From TA-21 sp035620895 (GTDB lineage Archaea > Thermoproteota > Nitrososphaeria > Nitrososphaerales > Nitrososphaeraceae): a DNA stretch of 64,000 bases. Positions 43,873 to 53,457 of the stretch are shown here, piece by piece. The translations under genes were made by a program, and so were the position numbers. Location of the stretch: assembly GCA_035620895.1 (NCBI GenBank), contig DASPFY010000042.1:1-64000 (forward strand). Reading direction: 5' to 3'. The stretch's first letter is position 1. Each line of letters opens with the position of its first letter. A model generated the notes under the pieces. It was not told the DNA's origin and did not search any database. It saw only the letters and a list, made by a program, of their open reading frames with translations.

Positions 43873-45345
43873 TTATTCGGTTACGTAAGATCGTTCTCCG
43901 TGTTGTGTCAAGTCAAGTCCTATTTCTTCTTCTTTTGGAGTAACTCTTATGCCTCCAGGCCAGACTTTGTCCATTACTTTGATGATTATTGCGGTAATAC
44001 CCATTGCCCACGCAACAGCTGCAAACGCACCTACAGCATTTTCATACAGCTGAGCTGGATTGCCAAAAACCAATCCGTCGTCTCCCCAAGATGTAAATCT
44101 TTTTTCCGCGAATAATCCAGTAGCTAAGGCACCTGCTAGTCCACCAATTCCGTGAACACCCCAAGTATCCAACGCATCATCCCATTTTCTACTATTCTTG
44201 AACATTACTGCAGCGTAACACGCAACTGACGCAATAATTCCAATAACAAGGGCAGACATTGGCGAGACAAATCCTGAAGCCGGCGTGATTGCTACAAGTC
44301 CAGCCACAGCACCTGATGCTGCTCCAACGGTTGAAGCTCTACCCGTATGTGCCCAAGAGAGCAATGACCAAGTAACTACGGCCATACCAGTAGCTATCTG
44401 TGTTGCAACAAATGCACTTCCAGCATTGGTAGCTGCAGCACCTGCAGAACCTGCGTTGAATCCGAACCAGCCAAACCACAGTAACGCAGCTCCCAAAACC
44501 ACTAGCGAAATGTTGTGTGGTTCCATAGGCACTTTGCCATATCCAATTCTCCTTCCTAGCATTAATGCTACCACAAGTCCAGCCCATCCCGAAGTGATAT
44601 GAATAACTGTTCCTCCTGCAAAGTCAAGAGACCCAAAAGCCCCAGTCCATCCAAAACCTGAATATCCTGGATTCATTCCATAGTTATCCGGTCCTGAAAT
44701 TGACCATGTCCAATGTGCAGCAAAGTCATAGACAAATGTTGCCCACAATATTACAAATATAATGAATGCGCTAAATTTCATTCTCTCGGCAACCGAAGCC
44801 ACAATCAAGGCAGGAGTAATGATAGCGAACATCATCTGGAATATCATGAATGTGCCATGTGGAATTGTAGTTGCATAGACAAGTGAAGGAGCATCATGGA
44901 TAACGTCATTCAAACCAGCCCAGTCCAGAGTTCCAATAAATCCATAACCACCCGCATCAGGGCCAAAAGCTAAACTATAGCCCCATAAGGCAAATTGCAC
45001 CGCAACCAATCCTGTAGTGATAAACACCATGTGCAATGTATTTACAGAATTTTTTTGTCTTGACAGTCCAGCATAAAAGATAGCCAAACCCGCAGGTGTC
45101 ATGACAAGTACGAGTGCTGAGGCTGTTAGCATCCATGCATGATCACCGGTATCAATTTCACAAGGTATTAGATCCCCTTCTGCAGTTAAATTATAATTTC
45201 CATTGGCGTCAGTTGCGAAGCAATTATATTTTGCAGCAGAATCGCCAGGTTTGTAAGCAGAAGCATCCATGAGGTAAGTTGATGTGACAGTGAGTGTTGT
45301 CAAAATTCCAACTAACATAAAGATAGCGAGGTTCTTCCTAAACAT
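43873..45345 (-). CDS. amt: Ammonium transporter (Amt)
   Basis: 490 residues with an N-terminal signal-like helix and eleven further helices. The twin pore histidines are in FAGGTVIHITSGWAGL (about 235-250) and DTWGVHGIGGLAGALA (about 395-410). The extracytoplasmic N-terminal loop has a Cys pair (NCFATDANG, LIPCEIDTG). Amt imports ammonium; in ammonia oxidisers several copies occur. An 815 bp gene-free region precedes it. Confidence 0.95.
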   Translation of the reverse strand: MFRKNLAIFMLVGILTTLTVTSTYLMDASAYKPGDSAAKYNCFATDANGNYNLTAEGDLIPCEIDTGDHAWMLTASALVLVMTPAGLAIFYAGLSRQKNSVNTLHMVFITTGLVAVQFALWGYSLAFGPDAGGYGFIGTLDWAGLNDVIHDAPSLVYATTIPHGTFMIFQMMFAIITPALIVASVAERMKFSAFIIFVILWATFVYDFAAHWTWSISGPDNYGMNPGYSGFGWTGAFGSLDFAGGTVIHITSGWAGLVVALMLGRRIGYGKVPMEPHNISLVVLGAALLWFGWFGFNAGSAGAAATNAGSAFVATQIATGMAVVTWSLLSWAHTGRASTVGAASGAVAGLVAITPASGFVSPMSALVIGIIASVACYAAVMFKNSRKWDDALDTWGVHGIGGLAGALATGLFAEKRFTSWGDDGLVFGNPAQLYENAVGAFAAVAWAMGITAIIIKVMDKVWPGGIRVTPKEEEIGLDLTQHGERSYVTE

Positions 45346-46160
45346 TATTCACCAATATTTTAGAGAAGTATAAAAAATATAACAATATAATATGAAATTC
45401 TAATGATTCTATTTTTATGTCAACATCAATACAATTAATCATGATGTTTAACAATTATGATAATATTATAATATGTAGATTTATATTTTTTCATCTCATT
45501 TTGAGAGAGAAAACTAAGGCGTGCAAGACCAGGTCAATCGTACGACTACTCAATTGTCAACGCATACATTATTTTTGGAAAATGAATTGAATTCACTATT
45601 GCAGGGGTATCGTGTATCAGTTCACTCTAATCCCTCTTGTAGATTTTGTCGTATTTAATTTTGAAATCTTCCAAAAATATTAACGAAGAATATTTGATTT
45701 AAACACTTTAAAAGCGATGAATATTGTTGTTACTTTGTAACAGAAATAGTAGATAAAAAGTGCTTTACTAATAATAGTATCATGGTATCTCACTATTTTA
45801 GTATCTTACCAGTCCTCATAAATTACAAAAATAGGCTATTACATAGCTATCGTTGATTTTGGTAAACACAGTAACAATAATTCATCCAACTCTTATTTGA
45901 TTAATCACTAATGCCATATAAAAATAGATTAGAGAGACACCCAAATCTGCAAAATCCTTCAACTTTACGATTTTTTAATTTCAGTACAGAATAGATTATA
46001 CTTAATATTTGAATTAATAATAATAAAGTCTTATGCATCTAATCCTCTGGAATTGCTAAATATGGTTTTTGTAGATATTGCATTAGTATGGATTTGTTTT
46101 TAAATCCACAAAATTTTAATTGTCCAAATCTATTTATCTTGACACGAGTAATTATTAGTA
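45346..46160. other. Long divergent intergenic region upstream of amt
   Basis: 815 bp, the longest gap of the window, between the divergent amt and TPR genes. A TATA-like TTTTTATACTTC (reverse strand, about 45365-45376) fits the amt promoter. A perfect inverted repeat TGTTAC-TTT-GTAACA lies at 45728-45742, a possible operator. A 57-codon frame at 45417-45590 is not convincing. No structured RNA was recognised; a regulatory RNA remains possible. Confidence 0.4.
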
Positions 46161-47267
46161 ATGAGCAGATTCTTTAGAGCTAAAGATAAGAATAATAATT
46201 CTAATAAATCAGAGGTACCTAAAGGCACAGATCATCTCGACTTTCAAGTGCGTGATCTATATAAAAAAGGTGTAAACCATATGTCGAACGACAAGTTGAC
46301 TGATGCGATTCGTAGTTTTGAATTAGCTCTAAGATTAGACCCACAGTATGTTGAAGCCTGGATTAAGAAGGGATATGCCCACTTTCATTTACAAGATTAT
46401 TCCTTTGCTATTTCATCTTACGATATGGCATTGAACATAGATCCTGATAATTATGAAGCTTGGAATTTAAAGGGACTTGCGTATTATAAAATGAATAACT
46501 ATACCAAGGCAATAGAATGTTGCACCAAAGCATTGGATGCAAATCCGAGTGATGGTCTGGTTTGGTACAACTATGCGTGTTATCTCACCCTAGATGGCAA
46601 GGTGGACGATGGAATGGAAGCTTTGAAAAGGGCAATTGAGATAGACATTTCACATGCAAAAAAAGCTGTGCGGGATAAAGATTTTGAAAATGCCCGAGTA
46701 GAAGAAGGTTTCATGAGGATAATTGAAGTAGTCGTGCTCGAATCATTGCGACAGGGATATGATTACCCGGGAAAAATTGTTTGGGCAACGGGTATGGATA
46801 AACAAGATGTTGAAGATGCTATTATGAGATTAAGTATGAAGGGATTGGTGACCATAAAAGAAAAGAAATCATATCTTGGGAAGGAAGTGTCTTACGAACT
46901 TTCAAGAGACATCTCAGACAAGCTTGGAGAAGTAAAAAGATCTGGATTTCTAAAGTCCAAGGAATATTCAGCACCAATTCAGGAACTAAAGGACATTATA
47001 GAAATATTAGATAAGTCATTAGAGTCTGTCAAAAATGGAGACCTAAACCAGACAACTGATTCATTTGAGCAATTGACAAACCCGGCCAAACATGGAAATG
47101 CAATGATTGAACAATTTTTTGATCAGCATCGTGATTTGAGATTATATCAGGCTAGACTGAAAGATAAGGGCCAAGAGTATCTCGATTCACACAAGTCAGA
47201 ATTGACTAGTTTGCTAGAAAGTATTATTGAAAAAGTAAGAAGTGGTCCCTTATCTAGAACAATATAG
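46161..47267 (+). CDS. TPR-repeat protein with a winged-helix-like segment
   Basis: 368 residues. Four TPR motifs around residues 33-170: AIRSFELALRLDPQYVEAW, AISSYDMALNIDPDNYEAW, AIECCTKALDANPSDGLVW and the following helix pair. After about 190 a different module follows, with KIVWATGMDKQDVEDAIMRLSMKGLVTIKEKKS that resembles a winged helix, then a long helical tail. TPRs bind proteins. The combination suggests a scaffold that also reads DNA, but this is inferred. Confidence 0.75.
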   Translation: MSRFFRAKDKNNNSNKSEVPKGTDHLDFQVRDLYKKGVNHMSNDKLTDAIRSFELALRLDPQYVEAWIKKGYAHFHLQDYSFAISSYDMALNIDPDNYEAWNLKGLAYYKMNNYTKAIECCTKALDANPSDGLVWYNYACYLTLDGKVDDGMEALKRAIEIDISHAKKAVRDKDFENARVEEGFMRIIEVVVLESLRQGYDYPGKIVWATGMDKQDVEDAIMRLSMKGLVTIKEKKSYLGKEVSYELSRDISDKLGEVKRSGFLKSKEYSAPIQELKDIIEILDKSLESVKNGDLNQTTDSFEQLTNPAKHGNAMIEQFFDQHRDLRLYQARLKDKGQEYLDSHKSELTSLLESIIEKVRSGPLSRTI

Positions 47268-47328
47268 GATCATAATGATTTTACACATTTATATTTCGAA
47301 ATTGATGTATGAAAGTGTTTTTCAAATT

Positions 47329-47634
47329 CTAATTTGTTTTTGACTTGTTTATTTTCGTAACAATTTCCATAAACGTATCCATATTAGATTCGAGATAATT
47401 TGAAACAAAATACATTATACCATATTTTTCGCCAATATGGGAAATTAAATTATTTTTTTCCAACACAGCAACGTGATGCTGAACCGCCTTATAATCAAGA
47501 TTTAAAGTATCTGCCATACGATTTATGTTGAGCGGAGTATCTTGTAGTAAGTTTATTATCTTGACTCTATTTTCTCCACCCTTTGAACCCGCGAATAGGT
47601 ACCAAAGAAGTCGTCGGGCAGTAGGATCTGACAT
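47329..47634 (-). CDS. ArsR-type winged-helix regulator
   Basis: 101 residues. Helix-turn-helix DTPLNINRMADTLNLDYKAVQHHVAVLEKNNLI and wing GEKYGIMYF are clear. No metal-binding Cys/His cluster, so it is not an arsenic-type sensor. Divergent from thi4 with about 100 bp between, so it may control thi4, but no evidence is direct. Confidence 0.85.
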   Translation of the reverse strand: MSDPTARRLLWYLFAGSKGGENRVKIINLLQDTPLNINRMADTLNLDYKAVQHHVAVLEKNNLISHIGEKYGIMYFVSNYLESNMDTFMEIVTKINKSKTN

Positions 47635-47737
47635 TTGATGTATTCACAATATGCTTTTAATTAAAATTTGAATTTATGCGCAAAATTCGAAACTAACAAT
47701 ACATATAATATTAATACAAGAGAGAGATAATTGAATT

Positions 47738-48541
47738 ATGGAAAAAATTTTCACGGACACAAGTGAAAAAGAGATAACGCGAACTATCGCACAAATGTTC
47801 AATGAAACTTTGATTGAATATAGTGATTCTGATGTAATTATCATTGGTGCTGGACCAGCAGGATTGATGGCTGGAAGAGAATTATCTAAAAACGGTGTTA
47901 AAACCCTCATAATTGAGCAGAATAACTACATTGGTGGAGGATATTGGGTAGGTGGATATATGATGAATCCAGTTACAGTGAGATATCCAGCAAATAAGAT
48001 TTGGGATGAACTTGGAGTACCGTACAGAAAAATTTCGGATTCATTGTTTGCCACATGGGGACCTCATGCATGCTCAAAGCTAATTGCATCTGCGTGTGAT
48101 TCGGGAGTAAGATTCCTCCAGCTAACCAAATTTGATGATCTAGTTCTGAAGAATGAAAAAGTAAGTGGAGTTGTTGTAAATTGGATGCCTGTTTCTGCAT
48201 TACCACGAAACATAACATGCGTCGATCCCGTCGCCCTTGAATCAAAAATAGTAATAGATGCATCAGGTCATGACTCTGTTGCGGTAAAAAGAATGATGGA
48301 TAGAGGATATGTGAAATGGAAGGGAATGGAACCAATGTCGATTACGGGAGAAGATGCTGTGGTAGAATACACGAGCGAAGTTTATCCTGGATTAATTGCG
48401 GCTGGAATGTCAGCAACAGAGACACATGGGTTGCCTAGAATGGGTCCTACGTTTGGATCAATGCTGTTATCAGGTAGGAAAGCAGCACAAGTTGCTATTA
48501 GTAAATTAAAGAAAATTCCAAATCCCGACATAAAAATTTAG
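47738..48541 (+). CDS. thi4: Thiamine thiazole synthase (Thi4), cysteine-donor type
   Basis: 267 residues. NAD-binding start DVIIIGAGPAGLMAGRELSKNG, IEQNNYIGGGYWVGGYMM, and RMGPTFGSMLLSGRKAA at the end, all Thi4. Cys161 in NITCVDPVALE lies where yeast Thi4 has its sulfur-donating cysteine (CMDP). Methanogen Thi4 has His there and uses sulfide. So this one is predicted to be the suicidal type that gives its own sulfur. It makes ADP-thiazole for thiamine. Confidence 0.93.
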   Translation: MEKIFTDTSEKEITRTIAQMFNETLIEYSDSDVIIIGAGPAGLMAGRELSKNGVKTLIIEQNNYIGGGYWVGGYMMNPVTVRYPANKIWDELGVPYRKISDSLFATWGPHACSKLIASACDSGVRFLQLTKFDDLVLKNEKVSGVVVNWMPVSALPRNITCVDPVALESKIVIDASGHDSVAVKRMMDRGYVKWKGMEPMSITGEDAVVEYTSEVYPGLIAAGMSATETHGLPRMGPTFGSMLLSGRKAAQVAISKLKKIPNPDIKI

Positions 48542-48572
48542 TAATGACAGAAACAGAACTAATGATATACAT

Positions 48573-49334
48573 ATGAAATTATCATATGTACATCTCTACT
48601 CGTCTTTGCTGTCGAGTTCTTTTCTTGCAAAAAAAGTTTCAAATTATTTGCATGAATTCATTCCATTTATTGACGTAGATGTTAGGTCGTTCACCAATTA
48701 TTTCAGGAAGAATATGGTTGAAGAGGATATTGAAGACAACATGATGATTCAATTATCCCATAAAGTTAATGCTAATGCAACTCTTGGGAAATTGCAAAAT
48801 TCATCGGATGATACTTGTCAAAAAATGATGATTATTGATGGTTTCTATCTTCAAAGAATCTACTCTAGAATCATGGATAAGAATGAAATGCAATTAGACC
48901 ATTTGCATCTTATTTTTGAAGATAATTTGGTGTGTACCTATGACGAAAATGACAAGAAATATCATGCCAGATCAATAATTTGTGGTTCTCCGAGCATAAT
49001 ATCCATTTCCAGTATTATTCAGGGTCCTGCGAAACCAAAAGGATATTATTTCAAGCAAATGCTGAAAGATTTACTCTCTATTAGTAGTAAAGAAATAGAG
49101 AAGGAATTTGCTGATAATTTCATTAGCTTTGACGACCCTCGGCTAATACATGTGGCGATAGGTTATGCTATTCAAGCAATCTTTTTTTTTCTTACTAATG
49201 GTAACCCTTTCTGCTCACAATATCCCTGCAGATTATTCAATTCACATTGGCAAGAAGAATTAATCTATACACAAGTAATAAATCCAATACTGTGTAAAGA
49301 ACATCTACGAATATTGGATGAAGCTGGCAAATAA
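48573..49334 (+). CDS. Conserved archaeal protein, possibly DUF6775
   Basis: 253 residues, 31 bp after thi4 on the same strand. Contains LHLIFEDNLVCTYDENDKKYHARSIICGSPSIIS (in parts: LIFEDNLVCTYDE, YHARSIICGSPSIIS) and IQGPAKPKGYYFKQ; this layout recalls DUF6775, a putative metallopeptidase family. No HExxH motif is visible, so catalysis is doubtful. No signal peptide. The family call is from memory of motif style and is tentative. Confidence 0.55.
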   Translation: MKLSYVHLYSSLLSSSFLAKKVSNYLHEFIPFIDVDVRSFTNYFRKNMVEEDIEDNMMIQLSHKVNANATLGKLQNSSDDTCQKMMIIDGFYLQRIYSRIMDKNEMQLDHLHLIFEDNLVCTYDENDKKYHARSIICGSPSIISISSIIQGPAKPKGYYFKQMLKDLLSISSKEIEKEFADNFISFDDPRLIHVAIGYAIQAIFFFLTNGNPFCSQYPCRLFNSHWQEELIYTQVINPILCKEHLRILDEAGK

Positions 49335-49472
49335 TTTATCTTAGTATTAGGATATTCGAATTATTATTTTTAGCGATCTTGTCTTTATTTTCAAAGGGTA
49401 AGTGATTATTTTTGGACTGTTTAATTCCGAACAAATTATTAAATGGTTAAATCTTCATCCACTTAATCATAC

Positions 49473-50447
49473 ATGTCGAAAAATGCAAATTATGATTCCC
49501 ATGGAACAACAAAAGTCAAGAACCTTTATGATGTGATAATTATTGGTTCAGGACCAGCAGGATTTACTGCAGGAGTTTACACCTCACGTGCAAAGCTCAA
49601 GACCCTAATAATTACCGGCTCACTTCCAGGTGGCCAGCTCATGACTACAAGTGAAGTTGAAAACTATCCAGGTTTTCCCAATGGAATTTTTGGACCAGAG
49701 CTTATGATGAACATGAGACAACAAGCCGAACGATTTGGAACTGCAATTGTTGATGATGAAGTATTAAAGGTAGATTTCAAAAACTCCCCATTCCTCACAT
49801 CAACGCATTCTGAGAGTTATGAAGGCAGAGCAATATTACTCTGTACAGGAGCATCCCCGAGAAAATTGGGCATTGATGGGGAACAAGAGTTTGGTGGAAG
49901 AGGAGTTTCATATTGTGCTACTTGTGATGGACCATTCTTCAAAGGCGAGGAGATCGCAGTAATAGGAGGAGGTGATACTGCAATTGAGGAGGCAACTTTC
50001 CTTACTAAGTTTGGTAAATCAGTTAAGATCATTCACAGAAGAGAGTTTCTGCGGGCCAGTAAAATACTACAAGAAAAGGCATTTGAAAACTCAAAAATCC
50101 AATTCATATGGAACCACGTCGTGACAAAAATTAGTGGCAATAAGAAGATAGAAAGTATTGATATAAAAGATTTAACAACAGGTAAGAGCCAAAATTTAGT
50201 AGTGGGAGGGCTTTTTGTAGCAATTGGTCATGAACCAAATACTTCGATTTTCAAAGACCAGTTAGAGTTGGATGATAAGGGTTATGTTGTTCTCAAGGAA
50301 AATACAAGAACTAGCGTAGAAGGAGTTTTTGCCGCTGGAGATGTTCATGATTATCGTTACAGACAAGCTGTCACTGCTGCAGGATTTGGATGTATGGCTG
50401 CACTAGATGTAGAAAAATGGTTAAGTGAGAAAAAAATTCACAAATAA
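49473..50447 (+). CDS. trxB: Thioredoxin reductase
   Basis: 324 residues. FAD site IIGSGPAGFTAGVYTSRA, redox-active CATC in GVSYCATCDGPFFKG (about 147-150), NADPH site AVIGGGDTAIEEA and FAD end motif VFAAGDVHDYRYRQAVTAAGFGCMAA. Reduces thioredoxin-fold proteins; the redoxin at 14.1 kb and the glutaredoxin-like gene at 55.8 kb are possible partners. Confidence 0.94.
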   Translation: MSKNANYDSHGTTKVKNLYDVIIIGSGPAGFTAGVYTSRAKLKTLIITGSLPGGQLMTTSEVENYPGFPNGIFGPELMMNMRQQAERFGTAIVDDEVLKVDFKNSPFLTSTHSESYEGRAILLCTGASPRKLGIDGEQEFGGRGVSYCATCDGPFFKGEEIAVIGGGDTAIEEATFLTKFGKSVKIIHRREFLRASKILQEKAFENSKIQFIWNHVVTKISGNKKIESIDIKDLTTGKSQNLVVGGLFVAIGHEPNTSIFKDQLELDDKGYVVLKENTRTSVEGVFAAGDVHDYRYRQAVTAAGFGCMAALDVEKWLSEKKIHK

Positions 50448-50448
50448 A

Positions 50449-51441
50449 CTAGGGCTTAATGTATAGCTCAGGCAATTTCTCCATTGCAGAAACATAATCA
50501 CTTTCTGAAAGAACATTTTGTTCCTTGTAGAGACTTCTGAATTTTCTACCGTCATCGGCAAAAATACCTACAATAACTCCTTTATCTATTTCCTTTGAAA
50601 ACTTTAACATTGAGGACATTACAGAACCTGAAGATGGCCCTACGAACAAACCTTCTTTTTTGAGGAGGTCCTTAACCGTGTCAAATGATTCTTGATTTGT
50701 CGCTGTCATCCATTGGTCCACTATAGTCTCTCTACGTTTGAAGAGGTTTGGCATCGATGATTCTTCAAAGTTTCTCAAACCCTGAAGTAAATGGTTCTGT
50801 TGGGCTTGGATAGCAATAATCGTAATATTCTTGTTCTTCTCCTTGAGAAAAGTCCCTGTTCCAGTAATCGTGCCTCCCGTTCCACAGCCCGTAAAGAAAT
50901 GCGTTACTTTTCCATTTGTTTGTTCCCAAATTTCAGGACCAGTACTTTCATAATGGGCAAGAAAATTAGATTCATTTTCATATTGATTTGGCATGTAATA
51001 AATATCAGATCTAGGTTTTGCGATGGCTGTAGCAAGAGCAATACTTTGATCGGTTCCTGCTCCAACACGTGGACACAAATCGTCTGAAGTTTCATGAAGT
51101 GATGCTCCAAGGTTCCTCAGAATCTTTTTGGTTTCCTCACTAACTTTCTCTGGAATAACGATTTCAACCTTGTAGCCCATTGAAGAAGCAATACCAGTTA
51201 ATGCGATTCCAGTATTTCCAGAACTAGGTTCGATAATTATACTCTTGTTTTTTACAAGAAAACCTTTCTTTTCGGCGTCCTTAACCATCCAATATGCGGC
51301 TCGATCCTTCACTGAACCAAATGGATTATACCATTCCAACTTTGCATAAAATTTAATATTTTCATTTGAATATGAAGAAAGTTCGTACAGTGGAGTATTG
51401 CCTATACGTTGTAATATTTCGGGTCCAATTATAGAGGTCAT
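50449..51441 (-). CDS. Cysteine synthase family PLP enzyme
   Basis: 330 residues. PLP lysine in NPFGSVKDRAAYWM, phosphate-binding GNTGIALTG and GTGGTITGTG loops, C-terminal SSGSVMSS. O-acetylserine or O-phosphoserine sulfhydrylase activity is likely; the acceptor cannot be fixed from sequence. It is followed upstream by TusA (5 bp gap), which hints at sulfur from a carrier protein. Confidence 0.88.
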   Translation of the reverse strand: MTSIIGPEILQRIGNTPLYELSSYSNENIKFYAKLEWYNPFGSVKDRAAYWMVKDAEKKGFLVKNKSIIIEPSSGNTGIALTGIASSMGYKVEIVIPEKVSEETKKILRNLGASLHETSDDLCPRVGAGTDQSIALATAIAKPRSDIYYMPNQYENESNFLAHYESTGPEIWEQTNGKVTHFFTGCGTGGTITGTGTFLKEKNKNITIIAIQAQQNHLLQGLRNFEESSMPNLFKRRETIVDQWMTATNQESFDTVKDLLKKEGLFVGPSSGSVMSSMLKFSKEIDKGVIVGIFADDGRKFRSLYKEQNVLSESDYVSAMEKLPELYIKP

Positions 51442-51446
51442 TTAGT

Positions 51447-51716
51447 TCACTTTGTTTTCTTTATTACAAATTCTAATTCATTATCTTTTTTTTCTATAGA
51501 TAACAAATTATGACCAGTTTTATCTGCCCATCTTGTAATATCTTCCTCTGATTCAGGGTCGTCAGCGATAATCTTCAGTTTGTCACCAATGCCTAATTTT
51601 TCTATTTCAATTTTAGTCCTAAAAACTGGCTCCGGGCAATATAGCCCTCTAACATCAATAACCTTAGCAAATGATTCTCTAGCTCCATTTTCAGCCGTCA
51701 TATTCATTCCTAACAC
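51447..51716 (-). CDS. TusA-family sulfur carrier
   Basis: 89 residues. VIDVRGLYCPEPVFRTKIEIEKL is the TusA signature with Cys in CPEP carrying persulfide. A beta-alpha-beta fold of normal length follows. It starts the cysteine-synthase operon. Confidence 0.92.
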   Translation of the reverse strand: MLGMNMTAENGARESFAKVIDVRGLYCPEPVFRTKIEIEKLGIGDKLKIIADDPESEEDITRWADKTGHNLLSIEKKDNELEFVIKKTK

Positions 51717-51825
51717 TATTAATCAAGGTCCCGTTTATATTAAATGTTTACAGAATCATTGCAGATGTATTTTGGATGTAAACTCGAATAAATTTTATCT
51801 AGCTTTGAAAAATTTGATCTTCAAG

Positions 51826-52605
51826 TTACCTGAATAAATCGTCCGTTTTTGATCTAGTAATCTTCGATATTGAAGAATCGCCATTGCCAGACATGTAATC
51901 GCAGCCACGCACTATTGCTACAGGTATACTAGAGGATTTTCCCATGACAAGTTCAGCAGCTGAGGCTATTTCGTCAGCTATTGCTATTTCAGTAACCCTT
52001 AGAATATTTCCATACATGTCAGTCTTCCCGATATAACTCTTGATTGGATCCATGCCTGCTATCCCAATTGCTATATTTACTTGACCCTTCCTGAATGGTC
52101 TACCAAAGGTATCGGAAATAATTACGCTAACATTCATGTTGGTCCTAGATTTAATATCATTTCTAATCTTTCTGGCTGATTCATCTGGATTATCAGGTAA
52201 TAATACAACATGATTGGATAAATTTCCTACATTACTAGCATCAATGCCTGCGTTGGCGCAAACAAATCCATGTTTGGTTTCAGTGATGATAATGTCCCGC
52301 TCAATTTTGATAATTTCATTTGATTGTGAAATGATAAGTTCTATCAATCTAGGGTCCTTACCCGTATCAGAAGATATTTTATTAGATTGTTCAGAAGGAA
52401 TTATTCTTGATAAATCAGTAATTTTACCTTCTGCCTTCGATATAATTTTGTGTGTTATAACAACCACATCGTTCTCTCTTAGGGACTCATTTTTTTCGCT
52501 AATTGACTTTATGATAAGACCAGCAACATCATCCCCTATCCCTATGTCATCATGGATCAGAATAGGAATGATTTGTGTGTTAGAAAATTCGCCCATATTG
52601 AACAA
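51826..52605 (-). CDS. cofE: Coenzyme F420-0:L-glutamate ligase (CofE)
   Basis: 259 residues. Motifs of CofE: DDIGIGDDVAGLI, VITHKIISKAEGK, CANAGIDASNV, PDNPDESARKIR and VIISDTFGRPFRKGQVNIAIGIAG. Adds glutamate to F420-0 using GTP. F420 is made by ammonia-oxidising archaea. It lies 21 bp from the HAD phosphatase gene on the same strand. Confidence 0.94.
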   Translation of the reverse strand: MFNMGEFSNTQIIPILIHDDIGIGDDVAGLIIKSISEKNESLRENDVVVITHKIISKAEGKITDLSRIIPSEQSNKISSDTGKDPRLIELIISQSNEIIKIERDIIITETKHGFVCANAGIDASNVGNLSNHVVLLPDNPDESARKIRNDIKSRTNMNVSVIISDTFGRPFRKGQVNIAIGIAGMDPIKSYIGKTDMYGNILRVTEIAIADEIASAAELVMGKSSSIPVAIVRGCDYMSGNGDSSISKITRSKTDDLFR

Positions 52606-52626
52606 TCAAACTAAGGACAAATGAAT

Positions 52627-53277
52627 TCATAACTGTGTCTCTATCGTCTTACCAAATTTCTTTTCCAATAGACTTAACAGGATTGAAAGGTCTCTGATTT
52701 CAATAGTTGCATCCGCCCTTTGTTTAACGATGTCAACTGGACAAAAACCGACAGTATATCCGGCTATATCAAATAATTTCAAGTCATTTGCGCCATCAAC
52801 AACTACTACAATGTCTTCCTTTTTTATGCCCCATTCCTTGATGATAGTTTTTACTTTGAGTGATTTATCTGAACTAACATTAATTTTTACACCGTCGAGC
52901 TTCCCATTTTTGAAAATTAGCTCATTTGAAAATATTTTATCCAAATACAACTCATCTTTGAGTTTATCTGTGATTATTGTAAAACCTCCTGAGATTGCAA
53001 TCATTTTCCATCCCGCTTTCTTAAGCGAATAACAGAGCTTTCTTGCACCTGGCATTATTTGTAAATTATCAGCAATGTATTTGGCATCTTCAAATGAGGT
53101 TCCTCTTAGTGAGTTAACTCGCATCTTGAGTCCCTCTTCCCAATTGATTTCTCCCCTTATTCCCTGTTTTGTAATATCCCAGATTTCTTTTTCTTTCACC
53201 GGACCAAGTTTTTGAGCAAGAACTGGCAGGTACTCTGCATTGAGAAGAACGCCTTCTACATCAAAGATTATCAGCAT
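52627..53277 (-). CDS. HAD phosphatase, SerB-like
   Basis: 216 residues. Motif I FDVEGVLL has the nucleophile Asp, but Glu in place of the usual second Asp. Motif II is AISGGFTIITDKL, and motif III/IV is VVVDGANDLKLFDIAGY. It resembles phosphoserine phosphatase. The Glu change keeps an acid at that place. The substrate may be phosphoserine or another phospho-ester. Confidence 0.8.
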   Translation of the reverse strand: MLIIFDVEGVLLNAEYLPVLAQKLGPVKEKEIWDITKQGIRGEINWEEGLKMRVNSLRGTSFEDAKYIADNLQIMPGARKLCYSLKKAGWKMIAISGGFTIITDKLKDELYLDKIFSNELIFKNGKLDGVKINVSSDKSLKVKTIIKEWGIKKEDIVVVVDGANDLKLFDIAGYTVGFCPVDIVKQRADATIEIRDLSILLSLLEKKFGKTIETQL

Positions 53278-53457
53278 TTTAACTGTTAGTCGAGAGAGTT
53301 ACATCACAATATATTAAGTTTATTTAAGCTTTAACAACCGGGGATCCTGTTACACGATCTCATCTCACATAATTTGAAAAAATTCGTTACTAATTGGCAT
53401 TAGGTTCAAACCGGTTCTTAAGTTTTCTTAAGTTGTATTAAGGATGAACTCTTGTAA

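Noticed and set aside
45417..45590. 57-codon frame upstream of amt
   Set aside because: AT-rich, low-quality composition, no family features; likely chance in an AT-rich gap.
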